64,000 nucleotides of DNA, from contig NC_060211.1 of NCBI RefSeq assembly GCF_021130785.1, positions 126,863,001-126,927,000 of the forward strand. Reading direction: 5' to 3'. Shown here piece by piece: positions 33,236-45,739 of this stretch. The notes below the pieces were generated by a model that was given only the letters and a program-made list of their open reading frames with translations, was not told the origin of the DNA and ran no database searches. Both the position numbers and the translations under genes were made by a program. This DNA comes from Homalodisca vitripennis (Eukaryota > Arthropoda > Insecta > Hemiptera > Cicadellidae). Numbering within the stretch: position 1 is the stretch's first letter; each line of letters starts with the position of its first letter.

Positions 33236-34822
33236 TTAATTAATGAAGGTTGCATCATTTAGAAAATCAGTTTCTGAATAATATTCTTTCTCTATTAAAA
33301 TATGTTTTAATTTTATAGAGAACTTTTCTGGAGGCAAAGAGGATAGAGATATTGGAATTTTATTGTAAAATTTTAGTCCTTTGTAATAAGGGGACATTTC
33401 AAATAATTTAGTTCTATGGATTGGGTATGTAAGTCTGTCTCTCTGTCTTGTTATTATAATCATGATCTTTTGTGGTGATATTATTAAGTAAGTTTTATGG
33501 GTATACATTAAGACCTCATATATATAAAGTGACGGAATGGTCAATCAATTTAACTGTTTAAATATAGACCTACAGGATGATCTAAAATTTAATTTTGTTA
33601 TGATTCTCAAAGCTCTTTTTTGCAATATAAAAATAGAAATTGCTTTAGAGGAAGAACCCCATGCCAATATACTGTATTTCATGTGAGGAAAAAAATAACC
33701 ATAATACACTGTCATCATCACTTGAAAACTCACAATATTTTGTAAAACTTTTAAGGCAAAACACGCAGAGCTCAGCTTATTTTCCAATTTTTCAATATGA
33801 TGTTTCCAATTAATGTTTTCGTCAATGTATAATCCTAAAAATTTTACTGTATTAGAAACACCTACCGATTCATCATTGAAATTCACGGTCTGAAGAATAG
33901 ATTTATTTTGGTGTGTTTTAAAATGAATAATTTCTGATTTTTTGCTGTTTAAAAATAAACCATTTAGATTGAACCAATTATTTAATTTTAAGATAAGTGA
34001 TGAGATTTTACAATGCAAACTTACAGTGTTTAGGTCTTTTACTATTGCTGTTGTATCGTCAGCGTACAATATTAAACCTTCATCTGTTACTTCCTGTAGG
34101 TCATTTATATAAATTAAAAATAATGTTGGGCCTAAAATGGATCCCTGAGGCACCCCCTTACTTACAGACTTCCATTCAGATTCATATTTTATGCTTCCAA
34201 TTTTAATCAAAGTTTTTTGTTTCTTAGATTGGAAATAAGACCTAAACCAGTTTAATTCTCTCACACCATAAAATTCCAATTTTTTAATAAGATTGTTATG
34301 TATAACGCAATCAAAAGGGCTAGATAAATCGCAGAACACACCAGCAGTGGCCCACGACTCATCCAAGGCTTGAGAAACCTCATTTACCAAATGAGCCAGG
34401 GCCCCTTCAGTGCCATGACCTTTCCTAAAGCCAAATTGATTTTTATGAAATAAGTCATATTGTTCCAAATATCCAGTCAACTGAGAATTTACAACACTTA
34501 CAAACATTTTTGAAAAAACTATGGGAACTGAAATTGGGCGATAGTTTTCAATGTGAGCTCTGTTTCCTTTTTTAAAGATAGGTGTTATCACAGAATATTT
34601 CAGTCTGTCAGGAAATTTGCTCTTCATAAAAGAGAAATTAATTAGAGTACATAGTTGGGTGCAGATGTAGGGATTCACCTTTTTTATAAGGAAGGTAGGA
34701 ACATCATCCCATCCTGTGGAATTTGTATTTTTTAATTTCATTATGGCTTTTGATACATCTTTGTTTTTTACAGTTAAAAATTTGAATTCATGAGGCGTTT
34801 GTTTCATATTATGAAAAATCAT
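33236..34822 (-). pseudogene. LINE reverse transcriptase with one in-frame TGA
   Basis: 425 codons open from 34822 to the TGA at 33545, then open in the same frame to 33236. Motifs in order: GWDDVPTFLIKK; LKYSVITPIFKKGN and NYRPISV (RT motifs 1-2); QFGFRKGHGTEGAL; FCDLSSPFDCVIHNNLIKKL, where the usual DLSKAFD reads DLSSPFD with the first catalytic Asp kept; KGVPQGSILGPTLFLIYIND; LILYADDTTAIV with the YADD box; and NTVKFLGLYIDENINWKHHI. Only one stop codon breaks the frame, so it is recently dead or a readthrough frame. Function: target-primed reverse transcription of its own RNA. Confidence 0.9.
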
Positions 34823-35106
34823 ATGCTCATTATAGGGTATACTTTTGGAAGTTTGTTTAAGTTTCTCTGCAGCTAAAGCAAAATGTTTATTGAATTCTTG
34901 AACAATTCTATTTGGATCAGATATTGTATCATTGTCAATAATTAAGTTAATTGTCCAAGACTTTTTTCCTTTTGACCGAATCCCAATTCAGATTTAACGA
35001 CTGACCAGACAGCCTTAGATTTATTTCTCGACTTGGAAATTAGTTCTCGTCATTAAACATTCGTTTAGCATTGTTAACAACTTTTCTAAATATTCCTCTG
35101 TATGTT

Positions 35107-35651
35107 CTATAATATTTTAAAAGCAATGGTGATTTTGACTAAGCTGTGTAACTCTCTTTTTTTTATACTTGAAATTATTATCCCCGTAGTACACCAGGAG
35201 TTTTTAGTAATTCTCGTCTTCCCACTAACGGTTTTCATTGGAAAACATTCATTAAATATTAACAAGAATTCTGACAAAAAAGCATTAAAGTTATTGTTTA
35301 CATTATTAGATGGGTCCAAAGTCCAATTTAGTTTTTTTATTCTTGATTCAAAATTGAAGACATTTATTGCAGAAAAAATCTTTTACTTATTAAAATTGAT
35401 TCTCTTTTAGTTTTCTCAGGTAACTGGATGGAAATAAGCAAAGAATTATGATCTGACCACCCCATGTCAAAATTTATTTTATCATTTACCATACAGTTCA
35501 TACTTGAGAAAATGTTGTCTATGCATGACATTGTGAAATCAGTAATTCTGGTTGGTGCCAAAAAATTATATAAAACCCCATTTTGTGTCAGAATGTTTGA
35601 GAGCAGAATTCTGCTTGAGAGTCTGCTGTTTTGCTTGCCCACTACTAACAC
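35107..35651 (-). pseudogene. End of LINE AP-endonuclease domain and linker
   Basis: The frame 35651-35364 reads YNFLAPTRITDFTMSCIDNI and later MGWSDHNSLLISI: the (P)TR...S.IDNIF and (S)DH signatures ending AP-like endonucleases of non-LTR elements. The frame 35319-35107 (NNFNAFLSEFLLIFNECFPM) belongs to the linker. Frame changes separate these from each other and from the RT. The upstream catalytic half of the endonuclease is absent. Confidence 0.75.
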
Positions 35652-35680
35652 AGGAAAAGTGCAAAAGTAATGTTATAAAT

Positions 35681-38263
35681 CAGCGTTTCCCAAACGGTGG
35701 GTCGCGACCCACTAGTGGGTCGCGGGCGGATTTAAGGTGGGTCGCGGCGTTTTTTTAAAGTAGTGACTGTTACATCTATTTACGATGGAGAATTTGCTGA
35801 AAGCTGGATTTATTGTGTTAAGAGAAAACTGGAATCTACTGATGAAGTTAAGCTTAATCGTCCGTCCTACTAGCAATGACGTTATAGTGCCTCGAGTATT
35901 TTTCAAATGTTAAGAAAGGGAAAAAAATGTTTCGAAAATATTGTCCTGAATACCTTCAATATGGATTTACGTTCATAGGTACGGAAGAAGAACCTTTACC
36001 ACAATGCGTACTTTGTTTCGAAACCTTGGCTAACGAAAGTTCATACCTTCAAAACTTCAGAGGCACATTTCAACAAAACATCCAAAATGCTTGAATAAAC
36101 CTTTGATGTTTTTTCAAAGTAAGAAAAAAGAACTTATTTCGACTCGGTCAAATATGGAGAATGTGTCATGTGGGCAAGGCAATAAAAAAATTATTATGGC
36201 CTCTTACCAGCTGTCTTTGCTAATAGCAAAAAATATGGCTCCGCACACAGCAGGCGAGAACCTTATTTTGCCCGGAGCAAAAATAATTTTGTCACTTCTG
36301 CTTGATGAAAAATCAGGTCAACATATAGGTCAAATACACCTATCCAACACTACAGTGAAACGTAGAATTGAGGAAATGTTTGCTAACGTAAAGGAGATTT
36401 TAATATCTGCTGTGAAAGAAAGTGACTTTTATTCTTTACAATTAGACGAAAGATATTGCTGACAATGCTAATTTTGTTATGTGTTTGTAAGGTTTAATCT
36501 CAATGGATCAGTTGAAGAAGACATTTTATTTTGCCAATTACTAAAGACCAGTACAACTGGCTAAGACATTTTCAAAACTCCTTGGATTGTTTTATTCGCG
36601 AACATGGAATTAATTTGGTCGAAATGTGTTGGGCTTACAACCGATGGAGCTCGTTCTATGTCGGGAAAATGTACCGGGCCTCGTAGGTAAGTCAAGGAAG
36701 TAGCTCCGTTAGTTGAATGGACCCACTGTAGCATCCATAGGGAGGCTTTGGCGGTTAAGGGAATGAATCCAGACCTCAAAAGCACTCTTGATGACGCCGT
36801 AAAAATTGTGAACTTAATAAAAGCACATTAAAAAAACTCTCGGATGTTCGCTGTAATGTGTGATGAAATGGGAAGCGGCCATAAGCAGTTACTTGTACAT
36901 TGTTAAGTGCGTTGGTTGTCACGGGGAAAGGTGCTTTCCAGATTGTTCGAACTTCGAGACGAGATTGTTTTTTGGTTCTTCAAATTGAACACGATGGCAA
37001 GGAAAAAGGCCAAAACATTTTCTTTGCGATTGCCTCAATGATGAGCCTTGGCTGATAAAACTGTCATACCTAGCTGACATTTTTAGCTCTCTAAACATCC
37101 TTAATCTTACATTACAAGGAGAAGATGTACATCGATTCTTTGTTCAAGATAAAGTGGATGCTACTATTAAGAAAATTGATAGATGGCATCAAAAGGTACA
37201 AGCAAATAAATTTGATGCATTCCCATTGATGAACGAATTTGTGGATTTCCATGAGCTGACAATCGATTCAGTAACCTCAGAAATTATAATTGAACACTTA
37301 CAAGGCTTGTCATCCGAACTGAGGCGATACATTCCACCAATAGCAGCTACTAATAAGTAGATACAAAATCCATTCGACGAGGATAATTTAAAGAAACGTC
37401 AACTTAGCAGCATTTGAGGTATGTACACATTTTTACATGAAAATTTTTGCTTATATTTTATTTTTATTCAGAATTTTTTAAATGCCAATTATAATTTTTT
37501 TTATTGTAATTAAGTATCACACACTATATCAATTTTTTTCTGAATTTTTCAATGGTAGCTATTTTTGTTATTTTAGGAAAAAAATTAACTCTTTCAGAAG
37601 TAGTGTGACAACTGGTTGACCTACAAGCTTTAGTTTTTAAGCGTTGCAAAAATTACCTTCTATAAAAAAATATAATTTTTCTTCTTTCAGGAAGATGCTT
37701 TAATTGAGTAGTCTGTGATTCCACCATGAAAACCATGTTCAAGAAGAAAGGTTTGACCTCATTTTGGCTGAATGCTAAGCCAAAGCTATCCAGTTTTGTA
37801 TGAAAAGGCAATGATATTCCTAATTGTTTTTTCGACAACATATCTTTGTCAGCGTTGCCTTTCCAACCTTGGTTCACATCAAGAATAACTATAGAAAACA
37901 GACTGGTGGACGTTGAAAGTGATTTACGCCTCAAAATATCTAATTTTAATCTTAACATTGAATTACTTGTTCAATCAAAACAATGCCAGAAGTCACACTA
38001 GTATTATAGAAAAAATATTTGTAATCTTCAATAATCAATAAACTCTTTCTATGTTTTCAATACTAAACTGTGTACATATTTATTTACATTTTAATTTTTT
38101 TTTCTATACATGTATATAAATATAAATCATGTGTATTTTATATTAATGTTTATATATACATAATATACATATGTATATATAAAATCACGGGTGAGGGATG
38201 GGTCGCGAATTTGAAAAAACATTTGGAAGTGGGTCGCCAAACACAAAAGGTTGGGAACCACTG
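35681..38263 (+). mobile_element. hAT transposon (ZBED/Buster-like), complete ends, 2583 bp
   Basis: Starts CAGCGTTTCCCAAACGGTGG and ends GGTTGGGAACCACTG, the imperfect terminal repeats typical of hAT elements. It is flanked by perfect 8-bp duplications TTATAAAT (35673-35680 and 38264-38271). Just inside the ends are GTGGGTCGCG repeats, also known from this group. The interior carries a decayed transposase on the + strand. Confidence 0.95.
35781..37990 (+). pseudogene. hAT transposase (ZBED5-like), broken
   Basis: Pieces in order on the + strand: a BED zinc finger near 35965-36090 (PLPQCVLCFETLANESSYLQ, with the following RGTFQQ/His region); the frame 36091-36462 with MASYQLSLLIAKNMAPHTAG and LSNTTVKRRIEEMFANVKEI, then FYSLQLDE with the first catalytic Asp; 37154-37360 with DRWHQKVQANKFDAFPLMNE; and a C-terminal piece near 37880-37990 with ENRLVDVESDLRLKISNF, the hAT dimerisation region. 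Several frameshifts and stops separate them, so it is inactive. Related domesticated proteins exist in vertebrates (ZBED5/SCAND3 type), but nothing suggests domestication here. Confidence 0.85.
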
Positions 38264-38344
38264 TTATAAATTATACAACATGGGAAACTGTGATAAGATA
38301 AGAAAATATAATATATGTATGTCCTGACTGTAATATAGCTTTGT

Positions 38345-38345
38345 G

Positions 38346-38392
<47 letters not shown>

Positions 38393-38426
38393 AATTAAAT
38401 AAGGCTATTGCCATTTATACAATTTA

Positions 38427-38471
<45 letters not shown>
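38345..38471. repeat. Two (TA)n runs enclosing a fragment of the tRNA-array spacer
   Basis: (TA)n at 38345-38389 and 38430-38471. Between them is TAAGGCTATTGCCATTTATA with CAATTTAATG, the reverse complement of the spacer end of the 261-bp units (TAAATTTGTATAAATGGCAATAGC). This links the dispersed family to TA microsatellites. Confidence 0.7.
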
Positions 38472-38472
<1 letters not shown>

Positions 38473-38739
38473 TGCGTACTAAAAGACTTTCACAAAAAAA
38501 GTTTTAACTCATCTGTAAATCGCTTAAATTTAAATTCTGCACTTTTTAAATGTGAATAACCTATAATAAACAAATACATATATTTTAAACACATAAAAGT
38601 GATTTTTATTTTTGGGAATTATTCTCATGTGGAAAATCTCACTCCTCTAGAACACCATTTGATAATGTTTAAAGACGTCATTATTACTGAAAGGGCTAAG
38701 TAGTGGTAGTCAATAATAGCTAGGCTATTTGGAACTTAC

Positions 38740-38824
38740 TTTACATAAACTATCCTGAACGAGCAACTCAGAAACTGGAGATGTCATAGTTGGTGGTATA
38801 TTGTTAATGTTTGCACATGAAGAC
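38740..38824 (-). CDS. Coiled-coil protein (tentative CEP162-like), exon A
   Basis: Minus-strand exon with donor GTAAGT below 38740, phase 0, matching exon B (LCK joined to DLF). It encodes ANINNIPPTMTSPVSELLVQ followed by DSLCK. The frame is open back to a TGA at 38832. The 5' boundary is uncertain: either an acceptor at CAAAAG (38825) or translation starts at the ATG at 38787-38785 (MTSPVSELLVQDSLCK). A donor-like AAAG|GTGAGT on the minus strand at 40233 could end an upstream non-coding exon. Confidence 0.5.
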
Positions 38825-39495
38825 TTTTGTCATCCAACTCGAAAATCTGTCAATCAAAACCAGATTCAAAATTAAAAAACATATATACACAGCCAACAAA
38901 TTTAAGTTACACATTTACATCGGATTAGTATAGCTTAATAGTAATTAATACTTTTGAATCACATATACAAGAAGAAATTCAGGTTCATGAAAATTCATAA
39001 ATTTGATTCTAGCTAAGCAATTATTGATCAATGTAGGCCTATCTCTTGCTTTGAGACTTTTATCAAACCAATAAAATCAAAGATTGTTGTGGCTGCTTAT
39101 TATAATGCAGCCTTTTAAACTAATATATAAGAAATATTTTTTGGTAAACATGTCTAGGCTACTTTAGCCAATGTTGTTTTTCAAATATAAAATGCTTAGA
39201 AAGTAAAAAAAAAAAAACAATTAAGTCTTAAGTTTTGAAAGTCCAAATTTTTTTTATAAAACCTCCTTTTATGGTGTCACTGGGTGTTGACAGATTACCT
39301 AGACATGAAACGGGCCTTGGTTGCGCAGTGGATAAGTGTCAATGCGCGCACGTGTCTGATGAGTGCAGACAGTCAGTTTTATCTGCTCCACAAGTGAAGA
39401 GCATGCTAGCATGGCTAAAAACATAAATATAAGTGCTTAAAATAGATATCGCAAGTGCTTTGGTTTCGAAAACTGTAAAAATACTGATGAAATAA

Positions 39496-39501
<6 letters not shown>

Positions 39502-39543
<42 letters not shown>
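39502..39543. repeat. (TA)n microsatellite
   Basis: Alternating TA. Confidence 0.95.
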
Positions 39544-39546
<3 letters not shown>

Positions 39547-41825
39547 AGAAACAGTACCCCTAAGTGTTATGATAACAAAGTAAAATAAAACTCTAGACGC
39601 GATCAGACCAATATCTGCAATAGTGCTGCTAGTAGTCTACTGGTTGCACCTGCCATCCCCCTCCTCTTACCCCACCCATCGAACATTACCCCTTTAAATA
39701 ATCCTCAACGCGAGAACTGTTTCATGTATTAATAAACTATCTGTGCCAGTCACAATAAACAAGCACAGCCAACTATGCAATTTCTTCTTCTTGCACTGTC
39801 GATCATAGTTACCATAACAATAGTAATTGACTACAAACACACTAAAAAAATAATATAAACAACTCAACACATCAAGCAGCTGGCTATTGAGAATGTTACC
39901 TCAAAGGGCTAGGTATTGAGTTTGAAAACGCTGCTAACTGTGCAATTTTTCTTTCGCCACACTTTTGGGGATCGAATGATTACTCAATTCCACAAGAGAA
40001 CTTTTTACTATACCTTAAAACCGAAACTACCGAAATATCATTAGTTGTCTTTTTAGCCAAAGAGACCAGAGTGCAAGTTTAACCTAAAGGGTTTTAAACT
40101 AAGCCTACTGTATTGCATCAATTTAGAAGAACCAAATTTCTATGCAGGCTAGTAAACACATAACCTACCATTCGAAAGGTCTTTTACTTCAAACATATAA
40201 CCTATGTCATGATAACACAACTTAACACTCACCTTTCTGTAACAAACAACAGAAACAACTTAGATTCATTATCAGTATTCCGAATCGTTACATACACCAG
40301 TCAATTAACAAACGATTGGAACATAAAATGATGGAGGAGAAACTAAAATTATTATAATCTCAATACACTAAACCCTCCCATCCTAATAAATGGTCAATCT
40401 AGTCTAGAGTCTAATCAGTAGATAGCACAGACTCCAATTTACGAAAACTTCAGTCAATTATTGTATAAACAAACAACTTCCCGGGGCATCAACAACGAAT
40501 CCAAAGAGAAATAACCGTGATATCTCTTTTATTTTTTACTCTATGCAATGAGATGAGACCATGATTACATTTAATTTGACAGTAACAATTCTTTTTATAT
40601 CTGGTCTCCATAAACTCTTTCTTACTGCACCGATGTTAGAGTTACCATAACGGTTCGAAAACTATTGTTAGTCAATTTACATTTCTCCTATGGTGTTAAA
40701 TCCCACTCCAACCCATGAATAGGCCAATTTGCCTTAATTTGGAAGATTCAACAATGTTTAGGTGTTCCAATTCCGTTGTCTTCCCTCAAAATTTAAATCT
40801 TTGCTATGGTATTTTTATTACTGCAAACCAAGAAAATCAATTTTTATTATTTGAACGTAAAACCTATCATGTAATGTCAAAACTCTAAGACTATCTACGA
40901 CTAGAATACCTAGGGGAGCTAACACATATCATAAATTTACCTAACGATAATTTCGTAAAATAGGGTTTCGGATGAAGATAACAGAATCTAACAAGGTTTC
41001 AAATAATTCTGTTTTATTCAATTGCTTTTATTTATTTCCAATCTGAAATGTTTATATGATGTAGATAAATATATATTAATTGGAGAAATTCCTGCAAAGG
41101 CTACACAGATCTGTACTTGGGAATTATAAGCCTCAGTCATATAAATATGACATTCAACTATTCAATTCATTACCACACACCATTATTTTAAATTTCGAGT
41201 GACTCATAATGATATAGCTAGAGAGAAAACTGTGTATATTGTTAGCTAAGAAGTCATATTTAAAAAATGTTAGTTTTATCAGGAAACGTCTGTGTACAAC
41301 CATAAGAATGTTATCAATGGTAATATATTAATATACATGGTGCTGTTGGTGAAAGGCAAATTTAAAACATATAATACATTTACATTTTGACAAAAAATAC
41401 AAATTTATTGGAGGATAATACTTTTAAACAGTTTTCATTTAAACTAGAATGTTAGGAAAAGTTGAGCACGCACACATTACAACTCCTACGTATGCTCGAT
41501 TACTGCATAATATTCGCTATACATTTAATATTTAATTATTCATATTGTATCACTTATTAGTTTTTCTCTTATAATTATATAAATATTCTTCTGTCTCCTA
41601 CGTAATAGTAGATTCGATATCATACTATGCACAGTCTCATATACGGGTTGAAATAAGCTTTCTAAATCAAATATTTATATGTTTAAAGTTCTGCAATAAT
41701 CAAATAGTTATTTTAATGGAATTTACTATAAGATCGTATACATGTTGTAAATTCAAAGACATTTTATAAAAGGTTTTTGCTGTACATTAAATTTACCGAT
41801 CACCATTATTCCGATTTAAAACATT

Positions 41826-41860
<35 letters not shown>

Positions 41861-44009
41861 TGAACATGTAGTTTCATTGTTTTATCTTTCTCTACATATG
41901 GGGAGAATGATTGTTCAAACATAGTAAGGATTGCCGACCAAAGACGGGACGAATGGTTCTCACAGTGTTTACTATAATATTTCTTTTCATATTTAGACTA
42001 CGAAAAACATAGATAAATACGTTTTGGCCTAAAATAAAATATTTGTATCAGTTGAAATTATAATCCATTAAACCGTTAAAATAATATTCTTAAAATCGGA
42101 GAGGTTGTAGGCAAACTTATTATTAATCTATGTTTTCTATCTATTTATCTAACACCACGATTTTAAGAAGTTCAGAGAAGTTAAAACAAATAAATTGCAT
42201 GTTCCACTGCTGTAAAATATGTACTTTAAATACAATAGGCCTATTGCTTTGTTACACACATTCGCATAGTTTTATACGATACTATTGTCAATTTTAATAA
42301 GTTTATTAAAAGCAGTTGTCACACGCATATAATATAGTTGGTTGATTACAAGTCATACTATGCAAAATTTAATTTAAGCACTGAGAAGTTCCATGTGAAT
42401 GTTCGACGGCTTCACAAGTTATAGTATACATTCAATTCTTTTTTGTACTTACATTTATAGTGCAACACATGTCAGGCTAGACACTTACAAATATAATACC
42501 AATCGCCAAACAACATATTTAATTATATTACATAAAAAGGAGACGTAATGTGGCCTGTATTTCTAATCAAGCGTGTGGATGACGATTTTTCCATAACGAT
42601 TACGACCACGAATTTGCCACCAAAAAGTGACATGACGTTTCTTATGTACTATGAATGTAAGTCATATAAATTTTCTCATATTTAATTTTTTTGGCAGACG
42701 TAGTGTCCCTATGATATTGGATAATGGGAATTCATAAATCTACAGGATAACTTTTGGAAAGTGGGTCCTTTTGCAAAATGGCACCGCCGCAATGCAACGC
42801 GGCAGCCTGGCCCAAGCGTTACAGTGCGTCCTGTATAGTGTCAGGAATTTTGTTGGCGCTGTGAGCAGTTAGCCAATTCTGTGGCGCTATAAGTTTAGGC
42901 ACTATGAGCTGTGGCAGTGTGAAGCCACACCCTCATTATCATATACAGTAAACTTACAATAATTGGATACAGACACATGTAAACTGTTAACTTACTTATG
43001 CTTTCTAGTATAAAATGTAAACAGAATTACATAATTCATTCATTCAAACTTTTTATTCTAAGCATCTTGAAATAATGATAATTTTTTAGACATTCGGTGA
43101 TTAAGTAGTTAGTTTATAATGTTATCGTCTCTTGTTTTAAAACACTTTGTTGTTGGCAAATCACAATTAAAATTCAATTTTTTTTTCTTGAAAATAAGCT
43201 ATAACTCTTAGAAATTAATATGTAGTCACCTAAATACTCATAAATGCTTAAAATGTGAGATAGCTTTAATTGAAATAGCGGCTAATCGATGAATTAAATT
43301 GATTTCATGTACCTAATATTTCTAGTTTGTTACTTCCTTCTTATTTAGTCTAAATACTTAATCAAAGGCTTTTCTTCTTAAAGGGAGTTCTAATTAAACA
43401 CAGTAATGTATGTATAACCTAAATGTTTAAACTAAATAAAGATTTTTTGCCAAATATTAGGGTACGATCTTAAGATTAATTCAGTACCAGTATTTTAGTT
43501 AAATTTTAGTGAAATTAAATTATTTTACAGTACATAGTATTTAAAATTTGTCAATGAACATATTATAACTAATAGAATAATTTCGTACATCGGATCTCAT
43601 ATATTTAAATGGTCAAATTCTTAGTAAAAATACTTGAATTATATATTTTAACTTATTCGAGTCTTATCATTTCACTTCCCAGGTTTTCGTAGTGTTAAAA
43701 GAGTACCTCTCCTATATTACCATTTAGTTTTATGTCTGCATTTTTTCAGAGGCCAAAAACAATAAGTTTTAAATCGTATAAATGATTTTAAAGTTTGTCA
43801 AACCTTTTTATTGTTAATATTTTATTAATACCGTACAAAATTAATATTAAGGTCACTTTATAGTTATAGATGTTGAAATTGTTCAAAATATGATGATTTA
43901 AAAAGTTAAATAAAATAATGCTATGATTCAAAGTAACTTACAATACATTGAAAAATATAAGCTATTTTTAGAAAGTAATGCAGAATGCACTTAATTCGAT
44001 ATAGATATA
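39544..44009. other. Gene-free interval between the two coiled-coil exon sets
   Basis: AT-rich with a 30-nt poly(T) at 41828-41857 and a GC-richer patch near 42740-42920. On the minus strand, AAAG|GTGAGT at 40233-40228 is a good donor and could close a 5' non-coding exon of the coiled-coil gene. No coding sequence seen. If an inversion split the gene, one breakpoint must lie between 38.83 and 45.66 kb, so most probably here or in the foldback just after. Confidence 0.4.
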
Positions 44010-44933
44010 CAGGGTGAGTTTTTTTAAAGTGATCCAATAGCTAACTTTTTAATTGCATGACTTAGCACCACACTTTAAATTTGGAACTTGCTCAATTTTA
44101 AGTTTTACTCAGGAATACACTTTCAATTTTTTTGAAGATGGCCGCCATTTTCCAATATGGTGGCCAACTTTAAAATCTTTTATGGAACACCCTGTATTTT
44201 ATGTTGTTTTTAGATTATACTCTAAAAAATAAAACCTTTTTGTACTTGAGAGTTTTTCCATATCTCTAATGGTTCAGGAGCTACGCGGACTGGAAGTTTT
44301 CATAATTTTTTTCCAATATGGCGCCCACTTTAAAATCTTTTATTGAACACCCTGTATTTTATGTTGTTTTTAGATTCTACTCTACAAAATAAGACATTTT
44401 TGCTTCTGAAAGTTTTTCTATATCTCTAATGGTTCAGGAGCTACGTGGACTGAAAGTTTTCACCATCAGTCCGAAAAAATCCGAAAACTTCCAGTCCACG
44501 TAGCTCCTGAACCATTAGAGATATAGAAAAACTTTCAGAAGCAAAAATATCTTATTTTGTAGATTAGAATCTAAAAACAACATAAAATACAGGGTGTTCC
44601 ATAAAAGATTTTAAAGTTGGGCGCCATATTGGAAAAAATTATGAAAACTTCCAGTCCGCGTAGCTCCTGAACCATTAGAGATATGGAAAAACTCTCAAGT
44701 ACAAAAAGGTTTTATTTTTTAGAGTATAACCTAAAAACAACATAAAATACAGGATGTTCCATAAAAGATTTTAAAGTTGGCCACCATATTGGAAAATGGC
44801 GGCCATCTTCAAAAAATTTGAAAGTGTATTCCTGAGTAAAACTTAAAATTGAGCAAGTTCCAAATTTAAAGTGTGGTGCTAAGTCATGTAATTAAAAAGT
44901 TAGCTATTGGATCACTTTAAAAAACTCACCCTG
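44010..44933. mobile_element. 924-bp composite foldback element (long hairpin)
   Basis: TA-flanked (44008-44009, 44934-44935). It starts CAGGGTGAGTTTTTTTAAAG and ends CTTTAAAAAACTCACCCTG. Arms of about 455 bp are near-perfect inverted copies meeting at a short centre near 44460-44485 (CACCATCAGTCCGAAAAAAT). Each arm itself contains two direct repeats of about 170 bp, each with AACACCCTGTATTTTATG and ATATCTCTAATGGTTCAGGA, so the element is four-fold repetitive. No coding sequence. Ends and TA target fit a Tc1/mariner-mobilised MITE. Confidence 0.93.
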
Positions 44934-45009
44934 TATAAATAATAATAGGACTAAGGTAACTCTATATATATGTATTGCTTACACTGTAGTTGTAATTTCG
45001 TTGTATTCT

Positions 45010-45290
45010 GAAATAGCATTTTTATATGGCTCCTTGACAGAGGGCAGATCTGGTTATGAGGTCACCTCCTAGAACTGCTCTCAGCGAGAGTCCGAGAGAG
45101 CACTGCACAGTCTTTGAGGCTGAAATTTACGCTAGTTTAGCTTGTGCTAATTTGTGATTGACTGGAAATTATATCGATCAACGGATAGTGATACTTTTTC
45201 AACCCTGTGCTTTTTATGGCCTCTAATTTGACAGAATCTAATGCAAGGCATTGGACAGAAACTTTTGGATCTTGTTGAAGGTACTGGGAA
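45010..45290 (+). promoter_or_regulatory. Possible first non-coding exon or promoter region
   Basis: A GC-richer patch following AT-rich DNA, ending at CTTGTTGAAG|GTACTG, a plausible donor. A short ATG frame starts at ATGGCCTCTAATTTG but stops before the donor. If the + strand coiled-coil exons are an independent gene, this could be its 5' untranslated exon, with translation starting at an ATG in the next exon. Weak evidence. Confidence 0.25.
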
Positions 45291-45659
45291 GGGAACCCTA
45301 CTAGCGGAACTTGGGGTGCGCAATAAATTTAGGTTTATGTATTGGTAACTAATAGTCCTTCATAACCCTCTTTTAATCTAATGTAATCTAACCTAGACTA
45401 ATATACAAGCAGTAACAAAGATTTACCATGAAACTTAAATATTAATACGTGTAAATATTATTAAAGTTTCAGAAATTTAGTTTTAATAATGCATTATTAT
45501 AATATAAATAATAATGCTAATGTTCGAATATGTTAGACTAAATAATGATAGTAATAATAGTCATCTATTCCACGATAATCAATTCCAGGAAAGTAGACAG
45601 GATGTAAGAAGGAAAACAAAAGTTGCTATGACCATCTTTCTTGTTTAATCAATACAAAG

Positions 45660-45739
45660 GTAAATATGAAGGTGAATATGAAGGAAAGTGTTGAAGTTAT
45701 GAATCTGAAAGCGGAACTTGAACAAGAAATGAAGTATAG
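45660..45739 (+). CDS. Coiled-coil protein, + strand set, exon G
   Basis: Acceptor after a CTTTCTTGTTTAATCAATACAAAG tract, donor GTGAAT; 80 nt, entering phase 0 and leaving two bases that the next exon completes (Arg). It encodes VNMKVNMKESVEVMNLKAEL followed by EQEMKYR. The entry phase equals the exit phase of minus-strand exon F, which is the basis for proposing one inverted gene. Alternatively the first in-frame ATG (45666) is the true start of a small separate gene. Confidence 0.65.

Larger units (their letters stand above)
33190..35672 (-). mobile_element. LINE (Jockey/CR1-like), nearly complete RT plus end of the endonuclease
   Basis: Minus-strand element reading from about 35651 down to a stop at 33236. 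It holds the end of an AP-type endonuclease, a linker and a complete reverse transcriptase. At its 5' side it meets the hAT element (target duplication at 35673-35680); whether LINE sequence resumes beyond 38271 is unclear, as no GDFN endonuclease motif is visible there. The 3' end is uncertain; no clear simple-repeat tail is seen. Confidence 0.85.

Noticed and set aside
45182..45300. Short ATG frame MASNLTESNARHW as a first coding exon
   Set aside because: It stops before the nearest donor, so it cannot be joined in frame; kept only as a possible non-coding exon.
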